A DNA stretch of 64,000 nt from Gammaproteobacteria bacterium (GCA_030425645.1 JAUHZK010000003.1:236518-300517); one strand, 5' to 3'; shown: positions 39,748-49,408, counted from the first letter of the stretch. Notes: generated by a model from the sequence alone, not told the origin. Numbers and translations are program-made.

Positions 39748-40771
39748 CTAGCCCAAATGGCTCAGCGCAATGTTCCAGCACTAGCTCGTGCAAAGGACGC
39801 AACTCACGGTAACGATCAGTCACTCGGAGGACGTAATTCAGGGTTAAGGGAATGTCGGGGATATATCCATCTTTGCCGTCTCGGTGTAATAAACGACAAA
39901 AAATCCCAGCCGCTTTTAAATGGCGCTGCACGCCCATCCAGTCGAACCAACGCGCAAATTTTTCAAAGTCGACATTCACTAGGCCCTGTTCCCGCAGCTG
40001 CTCAAAATAACTACGTAACCAAGCGTAAACCTGCCTATCCGGCCAGCGGATATAACAATCGCGCAGTAAGGACACCGCGTCATAGGTGATGGGCCCAAGC
40101 ACGGCGTCCTGAAAATCAAGCACGCCCGGCTGGCCGCTATCATTCGTCATCAAATTGCGTGAATGATAATCACGATGCACAAGCACAGGCGGCTGCGCCA
40201 ATGCGGAGGCTTCCAACAAATCAAACTGCTGTTGCAAGGTGACCGAGCTTTGCTTAGACAAATGCAAGCCGAGATGCTCGCCCAACAACCAATCCCGAAA
40301 CAAACCCATTTCCTGCTGCAGTAACGCAGAGTTGTATTTCGGCACCGCGGCTATTTGCGTCGCCTTCGCCTGCATGGTGACCAAGGCCGACAACGCCGCC
40401 GGATATAGCTGCTGCGCTTGCTCTGGCTCCTGCTGCAACCTTTGCAAATAGGTTTCACTACCGAGATCCGATAACAACAAGAAACCTTGTTCGGCGTCAA
40501 AATCACCGCATACCGGAACATTTAGGCCAACACTATGCAGCAGCCCGGATATGCGAATAAAAGGCTCACAGTCTTCATGTTCGGGCGGCGCGTCCATCAC
40601 GATACGGCTCGAACCATCCGCAAGGCGCAAGCGAAAATAGCGTCGAAAGCTGGCATCAGCCGATGCCGGCGCAAGGCTGGCGCCAGCCAATTCTGGGCGC
40701 TCCGCTATCCATTTAAGCAAAGCGCTATAGCGCTGGCTCGAATTCTTCATTAAAGCTGATTCCGTAATCAT
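39734..40771 (-). CDS. amgK: N-acetylmuramate/N-acetylglucosamine anomeric kinase
   Basis: 345-residue kinase of the aminoglycoside phosphotransferase fold that phosphorylates MurNAc at the anomeric carbon. The catalytic loop is LVHRDYHSRNLM and the metal-binding segment GVLDFQDAVLGP. It is followed and overlapped by murU. Two starts are possible (40771 or the internal ATG at 40750). A 7-bp hairpin (plus-strand 40778-40784 / 40788-40794) sits immediately upstream of the first ATG with no clear ribosome-binding site, which mildly favours the second. Divergent from lptD. Confidence 0.92.
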   Translation of the reverse strand: MITESALMKNSSQRYSALLKWIAERPELAGASLAPASADASFRRYFRLRLADGSSRIVMDAPPEHEDCEPFIRISGLLHSVGLNVPVCGDFDAEQGFLLLSDLGSETYLQRLQQEPEQAQQLYPAALSALVTMQAKATQIAAVPKYNSALLQQEMGLFRDWLLGEHLGLHLSKQSSVTLQQQFDLLEASALAQPPVLVHRDYHSRNLMTNDSGQPGVLDFQDAVLGPITYDAVSLLRDCYIRWPDRQVYAWLRSYFEQLREQGLVNVDFEKFARWFDWMGVQRHLKAAGIFCRLLHRDGKDGYIPDIPLTLNYVLRVTDRYRELRPLHELVLEHCAEPFGLDVDA

Positions 40772-40927
40772 GGAAAGGCGCTGAAAATCAGCGCAATAAA
40801 CTATTCTGCGGCAATTAAGATACAGGCTACAATGACGCTAATTTATCATCCTAACTAAGCGCTCCACCACCATGCTGAACGCTTAGGCGATGTAAAAAAT
40901 CAGCGACTCTATAAAGCAGATTCTAAC

Positions 40928-43117
40928 TTGTTGTTTATCAAAAATTACCGGCAGCTACTCCTTAGCGGAGTTATTTTGTTGAGCGCTACCACCAATGTGG
41001 CGGCGAGCAGCTTTTGCCCTGCGCCCGCTACGCTGATAGACAACGATGATGCGCAAGAATTAGCTGAACCAGATCAAGACGGCGGCTTGGCTGTAGTAGC
41101 CGACAACGCCACCTTAGGCAACGACGGCGTCACCACGTTGACGGGCAACGTAGCGATGCGACGAGCAGGCGGCATTTTGCGCGCCAATAAGCTTGAATAC
41201 GACCAAGCCAAGCAACAGGTTAGCGCCAGCGAAGACGTAACTTTTTCTAGCGGCGGCCTGATTGTAAAAGGCAGCAAAGCGCGCGTTGACTTAGCTGCCA
41301 ATAATGCGCAATTTGAAGACGCTGAATTTCAAGTGGCCGGAGAAAATGCTCGCGGCAGCGCTGCCTCAATTGATATTGCCGGCGACGGTACACCCGATAT
41401 GCGCGGTGTCAGCTACACCACCTGCCCACCCGGCAACGAAAGCTGGATTTTGAAAGCCGAGCGTATTCGGCTCGACCAAGCTAGCGGCCAGGGCAAAGCC
41501 AACCAAGTCAGCCTGCGCTTTAAAGGCGTACCAATTTTCTACTTCCCGTATATGCAGTTTCCATATACCGACCAACGCCAAAGCGGCCTGTTAGCGCCGA
41601 GCTTTGGCACTTCCGATAGCAGCGGCTTTCAATTTGGCATTCCGTATTATTGGAATATTGCGCCACAGATGGACGCCACCTTCACGCCTAGCTATCTGAG
41701 TCGTCGGGGTTGGCGCTTGGAAAGTGAATACCGCGCCATTACTGGCACGCCGGTATCGCAACGGCGACAACAAACCTGGTGGCAGGCTGACACCATTGCC
41801 AATCTAAACTGGCTACCCAACGACAACACCACCAACACCACGCGCTATTTGTTGAATTGGCAAGCCGTTGCCAAAGGACAAAAACAGAACCGCCACTGGC
41901 GCTGGGAAAACCAGCTCATTGACGCCAAAGACCAAGCTTGGTTCGACGATTTTGGCTCTGGGTTAGCTGAAGTGTCGCAACCATTTTTCGTTAGCCGCAG
42001 CACCGGCAAGTGGTTTCAGGGCGATTTAAATAGTCACGTTGCAATCGATATCGTTGCCGAAGATCACGCGCCGCTAAGCACCAGCAACACCACACTGATT
42101 AGCCGCCAACCCGAGCTTTCACTGGCCATGCAGCGCCGGCTCGGCAATAGCCCATTTTCTATTGGACTGTCGTCACAGATTGGACGCTTTGGTGTGCACA
42201 ACGAAACTCGCACCGAAAATCGCCGCCACTACCAACCATGGATTGGCTTCGATTTACGCGGCGCAGGCTGGCGTTTTAATAGCCGGGCTAACTACCTAAC
42301 CACCCACTGGCGAACCAGCGAGCCAGGACAAGCCGACACAACTTATCGTCGCTCACTACCGGTTTACACCTCAGCGCTGAGCTTACATTTTGAGAAGAAC
42401 TACGCCCGCGGCCACCACGTTATTGAGCCTAGCCTTGCCTTCAGAGCAGCGCCTTTTAGAGAGCAAAGCAACATTCCGGTACTCGACACCCACACCGAAA
42501 CGCTCTACTGGCACAACCTAGACGACGACCAATTCTCAGGCCTTGACCGCGTTCGCGACGGTAAGCAACTCAGTGCCACCATTGCCAATCGCTGGTATAA
42601 CTTCGCCGGCGAACAGCGCCTTGGCTTCCGCTTAGGCCAGCTTTGGTATCTAGACGATAGCCGCGTCACGCTACCCAATGAAGAGGTGGTTGGCGACCGC
42701 AGCAACACCCTGTACGAACTTATCGCCGCTGTTGGTGACCGCTGGAGCATTAGCACCTCCGGCGAGTGGGACTCAGAGGCAAATCATATTGCCCATAGCC
42801 AACTGCGGGTGGACTTAAGCGACCAACAATATGGCGATTTCTTTGTCAGCCTACGACAACGTCGCAACTTATTTCGGCAGCTGTCTTTTGGTGGCAAGCG
42901 CCAACTTTCTAGCCAATGGCATGCCGACGTAGTCGGACTCTATTCGCTGGACGACGAAGAGCTACTGGAAGCAAAACTAAAACTGCGTTACCAAACCTGT
43001 TGTTGGGCCATTGATTTTGGTGGCCAACGCATACTGCGAGACGCGTCAGGGGAACCTGATGTCGGATTCTTCATCCAACTAGAGCTGAGCGGCCTCGCGC
43101 AAATCGGCAACCAATAA
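40928..43117 (+). CDS. lptD: LPS-assembly outer-membrane protein LptD
   Basis: 729-residue barrel that inserts lipopolysaccharide into the outer leaflet. A signal peptide (YRQLLLSGVILLSATTNVAA) precedes the OstA-like jellyroll (VTTLTGNVAMRRAGGILRAN) and a long beta-barrel. Conserved family motifs FYFPYMQFPYTDQRQSGLL and KYRTCCW-like LRYQTCCWAIDFGGQ are visible. The first possible start after an in-frame stop at 40856 is TTG 40928; there is no ATG before the signal peptide. It heads the lptD-surA-pdxA-rsmA-apaH block. Confidence 0.95.
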   Translation: MLFIKNYRQLLLSGVILLSATTNVAASSFCPAPATLIDNDDAQELAEPDQDGGLAVVADNATLGNDGVTTLTGNVAMRRAGGILRANKLEYDQAKQQVSASEDVTFSSGGLIVKGSKARVDLAANNAQFEDAEFQVAGENARGSAASIDIAGDGTPDMRGVSYTTCPPGNESWILKAERIRLDQASGQGKANQVSLRFKGVPIFYFPYMQFPYTDQRQSGLLAPSFGTSDSSGFQFGIPYYWNIAPQMDATFTPSYLSRRGWRLESEYRAITGTPVSQRRQQTWWQADTIANLNWLPNDNTTNTTRYLLNWQAVAKGQKQNRHWRWENQLIDAKDQAWFDDFGSGLAEVSQPFFVSRSTGKWFQGDLNSHVAIDIVAEDHAPLSTSNTTLISRQPELSLAMQRRLGNSPFSIGLSSQIGRFGVHNETRTENRRHYQPWIGFDLRGAGWRFNSRANYLTTHWRTSEPGQADTTYRRSLPVYTSALSLHFEKNYARGHHVIEPSLAFRAAPFREQSNIPVLDTHTETLYWHNLDDDQFSGLDRVRDGKQLSATIANRWYNFAGEQRLGFRLGQLWYLDDSRVTLPNEEVVGDRSNTLYELIAAVGDRWSISTSGEWDSEANHIAHSQLRVDLSDQQYGDFFVSLRQRRNLFRQLSFGGKRQLSSQWHADVVGLYSLDDEELLEAKLKLRYQTCCWAIDFGGQRILRDASGEPDVGFFIQLELSGLAQIGNQ

Positions 43118-43179
43118 GCTAGCTGGCACACTACAATGGCCAGCTATTGAGCCTAATCATTGATTTTATTTAAGACGCT

Positions 43180-44493
43180 ATGAAAGTCGTTTCCCATTCT
43201 TACCTGAAAAACTTAGTTGCCGCTTGCACCCTAGCCGCGACCGCCTTGGTAACCCCCGCTACTGCTCAGGCTGAGCCCGAGAGTCTTGAGGGCATCATTG
43301 CACTAATCAATGACGAAGTCGTATTGCGTACCGAGCTCGAAGAAGCCGTAGACAATATCAAAACGCAATTCCAGCAAAACAATAGTCAGCTACCACCAAC
43401 ATCGGTATTGCAGCAAAAGGTTCTTGAGCGCCTAGTGTTGGTGAAACTACAGCTACAACGCGCCAAGCAAATGGGCATTAGCGTATCGGAAAGCCAACTT
43501 AACCAAGCTCTAACGACGATTGCCCAACGCAACAAGATGTCACTATCTGAGTTTGCCAATGCGCTTCGTAAAGACGGCCTTAGCTACCTAGATTTTCGTA
43601 ACAGCGTGCGTGAAGAACTCACCGTTACACAGTTGCGCCGCCGCATGGTTGACTCCAGAATTAGCGTTACCGAACGCGAAATTGACGACGCCTTAGCTAC
43701 CCTTTCTGCTCAAGCGCGAACAGACCAAAGCTATCGCTTACAACACATTCTTATTGCCTCGCCAGAAGCAGCAAGCCCAGACGTTCTCGAGGCCAAGCGA
43801 GCAAAAGCCGTAGAACTGATTGGCCGACTCGACCAAGGTGAGAGCTTTGAACAACTCGCAGTGGCCTACTCCGATGGCCAAAATGCACTCGAGGGTGGCG
43901 AGCTAGGTTGGCGCAAGCTAACCGAGGTGCCTAGCCTCTTTGTCGACGCCTTGAACACTTTGAAAGAAGGCGAGCACACGGCCACACCGATTCAATCACC
44001 TAGCGGCTTTCACTTGCTCCGCGTAGCCGAAACCCGCGGTAGCGACGACTTCCGAATCGAAGAAGTGAAAGCACGCCATATCTTGGTTCAGGTTAATGAG
44101 GTCGTCTCTGAGGAAACCGCCCGCGCCACACTGCGCACAATCCAAGACAAGTTAGACAACGGCGAAGACTTTGCCGCTTTAGCCAAAGAATATTCAGACG
44201 ACTCCGGTTCAAAAGAGAACGGCGGCGATCTCGGTTGGCAGGACCCAGCAAAATACGTAGCCGGATTTGAAGAAGCAGCACGCCAGCTGCCACTCAACAA
44301 AGTATCCCAGCCGGTGCGTTCACAGTTCGGCTACCACATCATTCAAGTATTAGATCGCCGCGAGCGTGATGCCAGCGACGAACTACGTCGCCTACAAGTC
44401 AGCAATGACATCGGCAACCGCAAACTGCAAGAAGAAACACTACTCTGGCAGCGCCGTTTGCTAGATGAGGCCTATATTGAGTACAGACTCTAA
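43180..44493 (+). CDS. surA: Periplasmic chaperone and peptidyl-prolyl isomerase SurA
   Basis: 437 residues with a signal peptide (VAACTLAATALVTPATAQA), an N-terminal chaperone domain, and two parvulin domains (starting near QHILIASPEAASPD and ARHILVQVNEVVS, each with a GGELGW/GGDLGW motif). It escorts outer-membrane proteins, including LptD, whose gene lies 62 bp upstream. The 3' end overlaps the start of pdxA. Confidence 0.96.
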   Translation: MKVVSHSYLKNLVAACTLAATALVTPATAQAEPESLEGIIALINDEVVLRTELEEAVDNIKTQFQQNNSQLPPTSVLQQKVLERLVLVKLQLQRAKQMGISVSESQLNQALTTIAQRNKMSLSEFANALRKDGLSYLDFRNSVREELTVTQLRRRMVDSRISVTEREIDDALATLSAQARTDQSYRLQHILIASPEAASPDVLEAKRAKAVELIGRLDQGESFEQLAVAYSDGQNALEGGELGWRKLTEVPSLFVDALNTLKEGEHTATPIQSPSGFHLLRVAETRGSDDFRIEEVKARHILVQVNEVVSEETARATLRTIQDKLDNGEDFAALAKEYSDDSGSKENGGDLGWQDPAKYVAGFEEAARQLPLNKVSQPVRSQFGYHIIQVLDRRERDASDELRRLQVSNDIGNRKLQEETLLWQRRLLDEAYIEYRL

Positions 44494-45478
44494 GCCGCTA
44501 CCTCGGCTTGTTGTCACCGCCGGTGAGCCGGCGGGCATTGGCCCCGACCTTTGCCTTTGGCTGGCAACGCAATCATTTAATGCGGAAATAACCGTATTAG
44601 CTGACCTCGCCACGCTACAGGCTCGTGCCGAACAAAACCCGCTATTCCGGTCACAGCCAATCACCTTCACGGCGGGGCCGGCAGCCCAAGCCCAACACCC
44701 TGGCGAGTTAGCGGTAATGGCTCACCCTACAGCAGCCCCCGTACGGGCAGGCGTACTGGATTCGACCAACGCCGCCCATGTGCTGGCTTTGTTAGACACC
44801 GCCATGCAGGGCTGCGAAAACGGCCGCTTTGATGCCATGGTCACCGCCCCCCTGCAAAAGTCGACCATCAACGACGCTGGCATTGCCTTTACCGGACATA
44901 CCGAATACTTGGCCGACTACTTTGCCTGCGACAATGTTATGTTGCTTGCTAGTGGGTCCCTAAGAGTCGCACTCGCCACCACCCACTTGCCCTTGCGCGA
45001 CGTTGCCGACGCGATTACGCAGACAAGTCTCGCCACCACCTTGCGTATTATGCATGCTGACTTGAAGTCCAAGTTTGGCTTCGCGCAACCAAGAATTTTA
45101 GTCTGCGGATTAAACCCCCATGCCGGCGAAAGCGGCCATATGGGTCGCGAAGAAATCGAGATTATCGAGCCACTACTCAAACAACTGCGGGCAGAAGGTT
45201 TGGACTTGGTCGGGCCATTACCCGCCGACACGCTCTTTATTCCCAAACATTTAGAAAAAGCCGATGCGGTCTTAGCCATGTATCACGACCAAGGCCTGCC
45301 GGTACTCAAACATGCCGGCTTTGGCAGTGCCGTTAACATCACCTTAGGCCTACCGATCATTAGGACCTCTGTTGATCATGGCACCGCGCTAGACTTAGCC
45401 GGCAGCGACAAGATTGATACAGGCAGCATGAACGCCGCGATACTGTCCGCGATTGAACAGTGCCAAGCCAACCGCTAA
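44465..45478 (+). CDS. pdxA: 4-hydroxythreonine-4-phosphate dehydrogenase
   Basis: Up to 337 residues; enzyme of pyridoxal phosphate synthesis. It has TAGEPAGIGPDLCLWLA at the start, GHTEYLAD (metal His) and MYHDQGLPVLKHAGF (metal Asp/His). Two starts are possible: ATG 44465, or TTG 44477 with GAGG six bases upstream. Either overlaps surA, by 29 or 17 bases, so translation is probably coupled. Confidence 0.95.
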   Translation: MRPILSTDSKPLPRLVVTAGEPAGIGPDLCLWLATQSFNAEITVLADLATLQARAEQNPLFRSQPITFTAGPAAQAQHPGELAVMAHPTAAPVRAGVLDSTNAAHVLALLDTAMQGCENGRFDAMVTAPLQKSTINDAGIAFTGHTEYLADYFACDNVMLLASGSLRVALATTHLPLRDVADAITQTSLATTLRIMHADLKSKFGFAQPRILVCGLNPHAGESGHMGREEIEIIEPLLKQLRAEGLDLVGPLPADTLFIPKHLEKADAVLAMYHDQGLPVLKHAGFGSAVNITLGLPIIRTSVDHGTALDLAGSDKIDTGSMNAAILSAIEQCQANR

Positions 45479-45490
45479 TAAACTATTGAT

Positions 45491-46279
45491 ATGACACAAC
45501 CACACCGCGCTCGAAAACGCTTCGGCCAAAACTTTCTACACGACCAAGCCGTGATCAACCGTATTGTCACCGCGATTGATCCGCAGCCAGAGCAAACCTT
45601 GCTGGAAATTGGTCCTGGCCTCGGCGCGATAACAGCGCCGCTGTTACAAGCCGCCGGCAAGGTTAACGCCGTGGAAATTGACCGAGACTTAATTGCACAA
45701 CTGCCCGCTGCAATGGCGCCGCATGGCGAACTAACCCTGCACGAGCAAGACGCTCTCAAACTCAATCTAAAAGAGTTACTGCCTGACTCCGATAAGGTTC
45801 GAGTTGTCGGCAACCTGCCTTACAACATTTCTACGCCACTACTGTTCCACCTCTGCGATCAAATTGATCGCATTCAGGACATGCACTTTATGCTGCAAAA
45901 AGAAGTGGTAGAACGTATGGCCGCTGGTCCCGGTAGCAAAACCTATGGTCGCCTCAGCGTGATGCTGCAGTATCACTGCCAAGTCGTGCCGCTGTTTATT
46001 GTTAAAGCTGGCGCCTTCAATCCGCCGCCTAAAGTGGAGTCGGCGATTATCCGCCTCAAGCCGCATCCGACAGCACCGTTTCAGATTGGTGAGTACGCGC
46101 AGTTCCAAAAGCTTGTTACCCAGTGCTTTAGTCAACGGCGTAAAACACTACGTAACGCCGTTAATGGCATTGCCACACTGGAAGACTTGGAAGCCGTGGG
46201 CCTCGATCCGACCGCTAGACCGGAAACCCTCTACGGCGAAGACTTCGGCAAGTTGAGCCACCACCTCTGCAATAACTAG
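45491..46279 (+). CDS. rsmA: 16S rRNA dimethyladenosine transferase RsmA (KsgA)
   Basis: 262-residue SAM-dependent methylase that dimethylates two adjacent adenines near the 16S 3' end. It starts with the signature RARKRFGQNFLHD, has the SAM motif LLEIGPGLGAITAPL and the adenine-methylase motif VVGNLPYNIS. It is 12 bp downstream of pdxA in the same operon. The usual next gene, apaG, is missing; a universal stress protein gene takes its place. Confidence 0.96.
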   Translation: MTQPHRARKRFGQNFLHDQAVINRIVTAIDPQPEQTLLEIGPGLGAITAPLLQAAGKVNAVEIDRDLIAQLPAAMAPHGELTLHEQDALKLNLKELLPDSDKVRVVGNLPYNISTPLLFHLCDQIDRIQDMHFMLQKEVVERMAAGPGSKTYGRLSVMLQYHCQVVPLFIVKAGAFNPPPKVESAIIRLKPHPTAPFQIGEYAQFQKLVTQCFSQRRKTLRNAVNGIATLEDLEAVGLDPTARPETLYGEDFGKLSHHLCNN

Positions 46280-46336
46280 CCCTAGGCCAGCTATACTCCT
46301 AGGCAAGCGGCTTAAGTATCCGGCTTAGGAGGTCAC

Positions 46337-46777
46337 ATGTATCAACACATTTTGCTAGCACTGGAGAATGACACCAGTGACCAGCAACTGCTGAGCAAAG
46401 CTTACGCCCTAGCAGGCCAACATAATGCGCGGCTCAGCCTGTTGCATGTTATTGACTTTATTCCTAACGAAGCGGCCGATCCGATGGGCATGTCACTGGC
46501 CAGCAACGCCCCCCAGCAACTACTTAATAGCGCCCGCCAACAATTAGAAAACAGGCTACGGCAACACCCTGCTCCAGAGGGCCTGTTAGTTGACACACAT
46601 GTAACGCTGGGAGCGCCACGCCATGAAATCGTGACGCAAGCTAAAAGTCGCTCCTGCGATCTAATCATTACCGGTCACCATAGTCACCGCGGCCTAGGGC
46701 ACCTGCTTGGCCACACCGACGAGTCTGTACTGCATCATGCGCCCTGCGATTTATTGGCCATCAATTTAAGCAATTGA
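46337..46777 (+). CDS. Universal stress protein (UspA family)
   Basis: 146 residues with the Usp fold: MYQHILLALE at the start, then the ATP-binding glycine pattern in ITGHHSHRGLGHLLGHTDES and the closing HHAPCDLLAINL. The conserved Gly spacing is largely kept although the Ser/Thr positions are shifted to His. A GGAGG site precedes ATG 46337. It is inserted between rsmA and apaH, where many relatives have apaG. Role beyond stress response is not predictable. Confidence 0.9.
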   Translation: MYQHILLALENDTSDQQLLSKAYALAGQHNARLSLLHVIDFIPNEAADPMGMSLASNAPQQLLNSARQQLENRLRQHPAPEGLLVDTHVTLGAPRHEIVTQAKSRSCDLIITGHHSHRGLGHLLGHTDESVLHHAPCDLLAINLSN

Positions 46778-46815
46778 TTTAAGCTAAAGCCTCTCTATAG
46801 GAACAGACTCAGAGC

Positions 46816-47682
46816 ATGGCAGATTGGGCCATCGGCGACATTCAGGGTTGCTACAAAGAGTTACGCAAACTCTGCAAACAGATTAAATTCAACCCAAACC
46901 AAGACCGCCTATGGCTAGTGGGCGATCTAGTGAACCGCGGCCCAAAATCTCTTGATGTGCTTAGGTTTGTATCCGACTTAGGAGACTCTGCCGAGGTCGT
47001 ACTGGGGAACCACGACCTACACTTGCTTGCGATCCGTGCCGGCGCGACCAGCGCACGCGACGGCGACACCCTAAACAAGCTACTCAAAGCCAATGACGGT
47101 GACCAGTTGCTCGATTGGCTGCAGCAACAACCACTGGTGAAAGCGCATGAGGATGGCCGACACGTCATGCTACACGCGGGACTGGTGCCGCAGTGGTCAG
47201 TGGCAGACGCACTCGAATACGGTGCCGAGGTGCAGAAGGTACTTTGCAGCCACAAGGCCGAGAAATTTTTCAACAAGATGTATGGCAATGAGCCTAAGCA
47301 ATGGCAACCAGAACTCAGCGGTGCCAAGCGTTTACGCTTTATCACCAACACCCTCACTCGCCTACGCTATTGCAGCGACCAAGGCGAGCTGCAACTCAAA
47401 CATAAGGGACCGCCAGATCTGGCTAGCACCGAACAGATTAAGCCTTGGTATGCATGGCGGCCGCCGGAACAACAGGAATGCCTGATTACGGGCCACTGGT
47501 CTGCCTTAGGACTACGGCAAACCGAGCAACATGTTTCGCTCGACACCGGCTGTGTTTGGGGCGGCGAACTCACCGCCTATAACCTGCAAGACCAAAGCTT
47601 TGCGCAAGTTGCCAGCAAACAACCCAAAGCTAAGTTTATGAAGCCCAGCAAGAAATTTAAGCCAAAAAAAGGCCCGCGCTAG
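46816..47682 (+). CDS. apaH: Symmetrical bis(5'-nucleosyl)-tetraphosphatase
   Basis: 288-residue metallophosphatase that hydrolyses Ap4A and can decap Np4-capped RNA. The three metal-site motifs are present: GDIQGCYKELRKL, GDLVNRGPKSLDVLRF and GNHDLHLLAI. The Lys-rich C-terminus ends inside the terminator: the TAG stop at 47680-47682 spans the loop and stem of the hairpin. Confidence 0.95.
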   Translation: MADWAIGDIQGCYKELRKLCKQIKFNPNQDRLWLVGDLVNRGPKSLDVLRFVSDLGDSAEVVLGNHDLHLLAIRAGATSARDGDTLNKLLKANDGDQLLDWLQQQPLVKAHEDGRHVMLHAGLVPQWSVADALEYGAEVQKVLCSHKAEKFFNKMYGNEPKQWQPELSGAKRLRFITNTLTRLRYCSDQGELQLKHKGPPDLASTEQIKPWYAWRPPEQQECLITGHWSALGLRQTEQHVSLDTGCVWGGELTAYNLQDQSFAQVASKQPKAKFMKPSKKFKPKKGPR

Positions 47683-47693
47683 CGGGCCTTTTT
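47668..47693 (+). terminator. Intrinsic terminator of apaH
   Basis: Stem AAAGGCCCGC (47668-47677) / GCGGGCCTTT (47682-47691) with loop GCTA and a T tail. The apaH stop codon lies in the loop and first base of the stem. Confidence 0.92.
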
Positions 47694-47719
47694 AGGCAAT
47701 GAATAAAAGCTTGCGGGGA

Positions 47720-48241
47720 CTAGTCCTCGCCACCGCCAAAGCGTAGGCGCACGCCTAAGTTCAAGCCACTGATACGACCACTAATACCCGTAGCTTGGTC
47801 ATCCTCATCGGCGTAATGGATCCAATCTGCGGTCAGTGAGAAAATTTTGCTTGGCGTAAATTCAGCACCAAAGCCCCAAGAAAACCCATCGCTCTCTTCA
47901 AACAGAGGGCCACGTACTAACCCCATAATCACACTCGCTTTAACAATACTGAAAAGCTGGGTTTGCGGACGTAGCAAAACGCCATAGTAAGTTTCATCGT
48001 CATCAAGATCGTCGTTGGCACCGTAAACTAGTTCGATAGAAAAGTTTTCAGAAGCTTGGTAGCCAAAGTGGATTTGCTTGCCGTCAATTTCGTTATCAAC
48101 TCGAGCGACATTGTTTTGCAACACAACATCCCATTCCGTCTTTTCTACGCCAACATAGTATTTTTTTGCTGCCAAAGCGTTGCCAGCAAAAACCAGTGCC
48201 AAAACGGCCACTAACGCTGCGAAGGTCTTGTTAAATTTCAT
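47720..48241 (-). CDS. Small outer-membrane beta-barrel protein
   Basis: 173 residues with a signal peptide (TFAALVAVLALVFAGNALA) and a run of alternating-hydrophobic strands (KYYVGVEKTEWDVVL, FSIELVYGAND, YGVLLRPQTQLF). The end, LNLGVRLRFGGGED, lacks a terminal aromatic but otherwise fits an eight-stranded OmpA-like or porin-family barrel. Function is unknown. It is convergent with apaH and divergent from the Nudix gene. Confidence 0.85.
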   Translation of the reverse strand: MKFNKTFAALVAVLALVFAGNALAAKKYYVGVEKTEWDVVLQNNVARVDNEIDGKQIHFGYQASENFSIELVYGANDDLDDDETYYGVLLRPQTQLFSIVKASVIMGLVRGPLFEESDGFSWGFGAEFTPSKIFSLTADWIHYADEDDQATGISGRISGLNLGVRLRFGGGED

Positions 48242-48368
48242 TATGCTTCCCCTAAGAAGTCGAATTTGCTGATATTGTCTTTTCTTACCCCGACGGGTAT
48301 CTCAGCGAAGATAACAACAGTCTTGCGAAAACACAACGAAAACCCTGAAAAGGCTATCTCTTGGTGAT

Positions 48369-48935
48369 ATGAGCTATTGTTTAAAATGCGGCAGCGTTGC
48401 CAACCGCCAAATACCGGAAGGTGATAACCGTGAGCGGTTAATCTGTCCGTCTTGTGGCTACATTCACTATGAAAACCCCAACAACATTGTTGGCGCACTG
48501 GTTACCAATGACCGCGGCGAGATATTAATGTGCAAACGCGCTATCGAACCACGCTACGGCCTATGGACTCTTCCGGCTGGGTTTATGGAGAATGGCGAAA
48601 CACTCGAACAAGGGGCCGCCCGCGAGACCCGAGAAGAGGCCTGTGCAGAAATTGAAGTCGGCCACATGCTATGTGCTGTGAGCATTCCATTTATCGCTCA
48701 GGTCTATGTAATATTCCTCGCCACCCTGCCCGACGGCCAGCATGCACCCGGCCCTGAGTCGCTTGAAACGGCGTGGGTAAAGCCCGCCGACATTCCGTGG
48801 GACGAACTGGCATTTCCTGTTATTACGCAAGCACTACAGTACTGGATAGATGGTGGACAACCCGGTGCTACTTGGAGTATTGATTTCAAATCCAAGGGTA
48901 AAAACCCACCTTGGCCGCCACGCAAGCAAGACTAA
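48369..48935 (+). CDS. Nudix hydrolase with N-terminal zinc ribbon
   Basis: 188 residues. An N-terminal zinc ribbon (C4, C7, C26, C29) resembles that of NudC-type enzymes. The Nudix box reads GFMENGETLEQGAARETREE with the catalytic REUxEE glutamates; the usual Gly after EEA is replaced by Cys. The substrate is unknown but is probably a nucleotide sugar or dinucleotide. fdxA follows 71 bp downstream. Confidence 0.9.
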   Translation: MSYCLKCGSVANRQIPEGDNRERLICPSCGYIHYENPNNIVGALVTNDRGEILMCKRAIEPRYGLWTLPAGFMENGETLEQGAARETREEACAEIEVGHMLCAVSIPFIAQVYVIFLATLPDGQHAPGPESLETAWVKPADIPWDELAFPVITQALQYWIDGGQPGATWSIDFKSKGKNPPWPPRKQD

Positions 48936-49006
48936 TACGCAAAAACACTGCCATGCTGGCCCAAACTTTTCTATAATCGCGCCCAATAGCTAAAAGAGCC
49001 AATAGA

Positions 49007-49330
49007 ATGACCTACGTTGTTACCGATAACTGCATTAAGTGCAAATACACCGACTGTGTAGAAGTGTGCCCAGTAGACTGCTTCCATGAAGGCCCTAACT
49101 TCTTGGTGATTGACCCTGAAGAATGCATTGATTGCACCCTGTGCGAACCTGAGTGTCCTGCCGAAGCCATCTTTGCTGAAGATGACGTACCAGCCGGCCA
49201 AGAGGCCTTTACTGAGCTAAATGCCGAATTGTCTAAAGTATGGCCGGTAATTGCTGAGCAAAAAGATCCGCTACCGGATGCGGCTGAATGGGACGGCAAA
49301 GAAAACAAACTAGAGCACTTGGAAACATAA
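49007..49330 (+). CDS. fdxA: Seven-iron ferredoxin FdxA
   Basis: 107-residue ferredoxin with one [3Fe-4S] and one [4Fe-4S] cluster. Cysteines C9, C12, C17, C21 and C40, C43, C46, C50 form the two motifs; the extended second half ([15 protein letters not shown]) is the Azotobacter/Pseudomonas FdxA type. In many pseudomonads it follows mutS directly, whereas here it lies almost 20 kb away. Confidence 0.96.
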   Translation: MTYVVTDNCIKCKYTDCVEVCPVDCFHEGPNFLVIDPEECIDCTLCEPECPAEAIFAEDDVPAGQEAFTELNAELSKVWPVIAEQKDPLPDAAEWDGKENKLEHLET

Positions 49331-49352
49331 AACACTTCCAATGCCCATAAAA

Positions 49353-49384
49353 AAAGCCGCGTAAATAATACGCGGCTTTTTTTT
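49353..49384. terminator. Bidirectional terminator after fdxA
   Basis: Stem AAAGCCGCGT (49353-49362) / ACGCGGCTTT (49370-49379), loop AAATAAT, with T and A tracts on either side. It serves fdxA and the convergent SRPBCC gene. Confidence 0.92.
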
Positions 49385-49408
49385 GCCCAAATGATTACTG
49401 CAGCGGCA

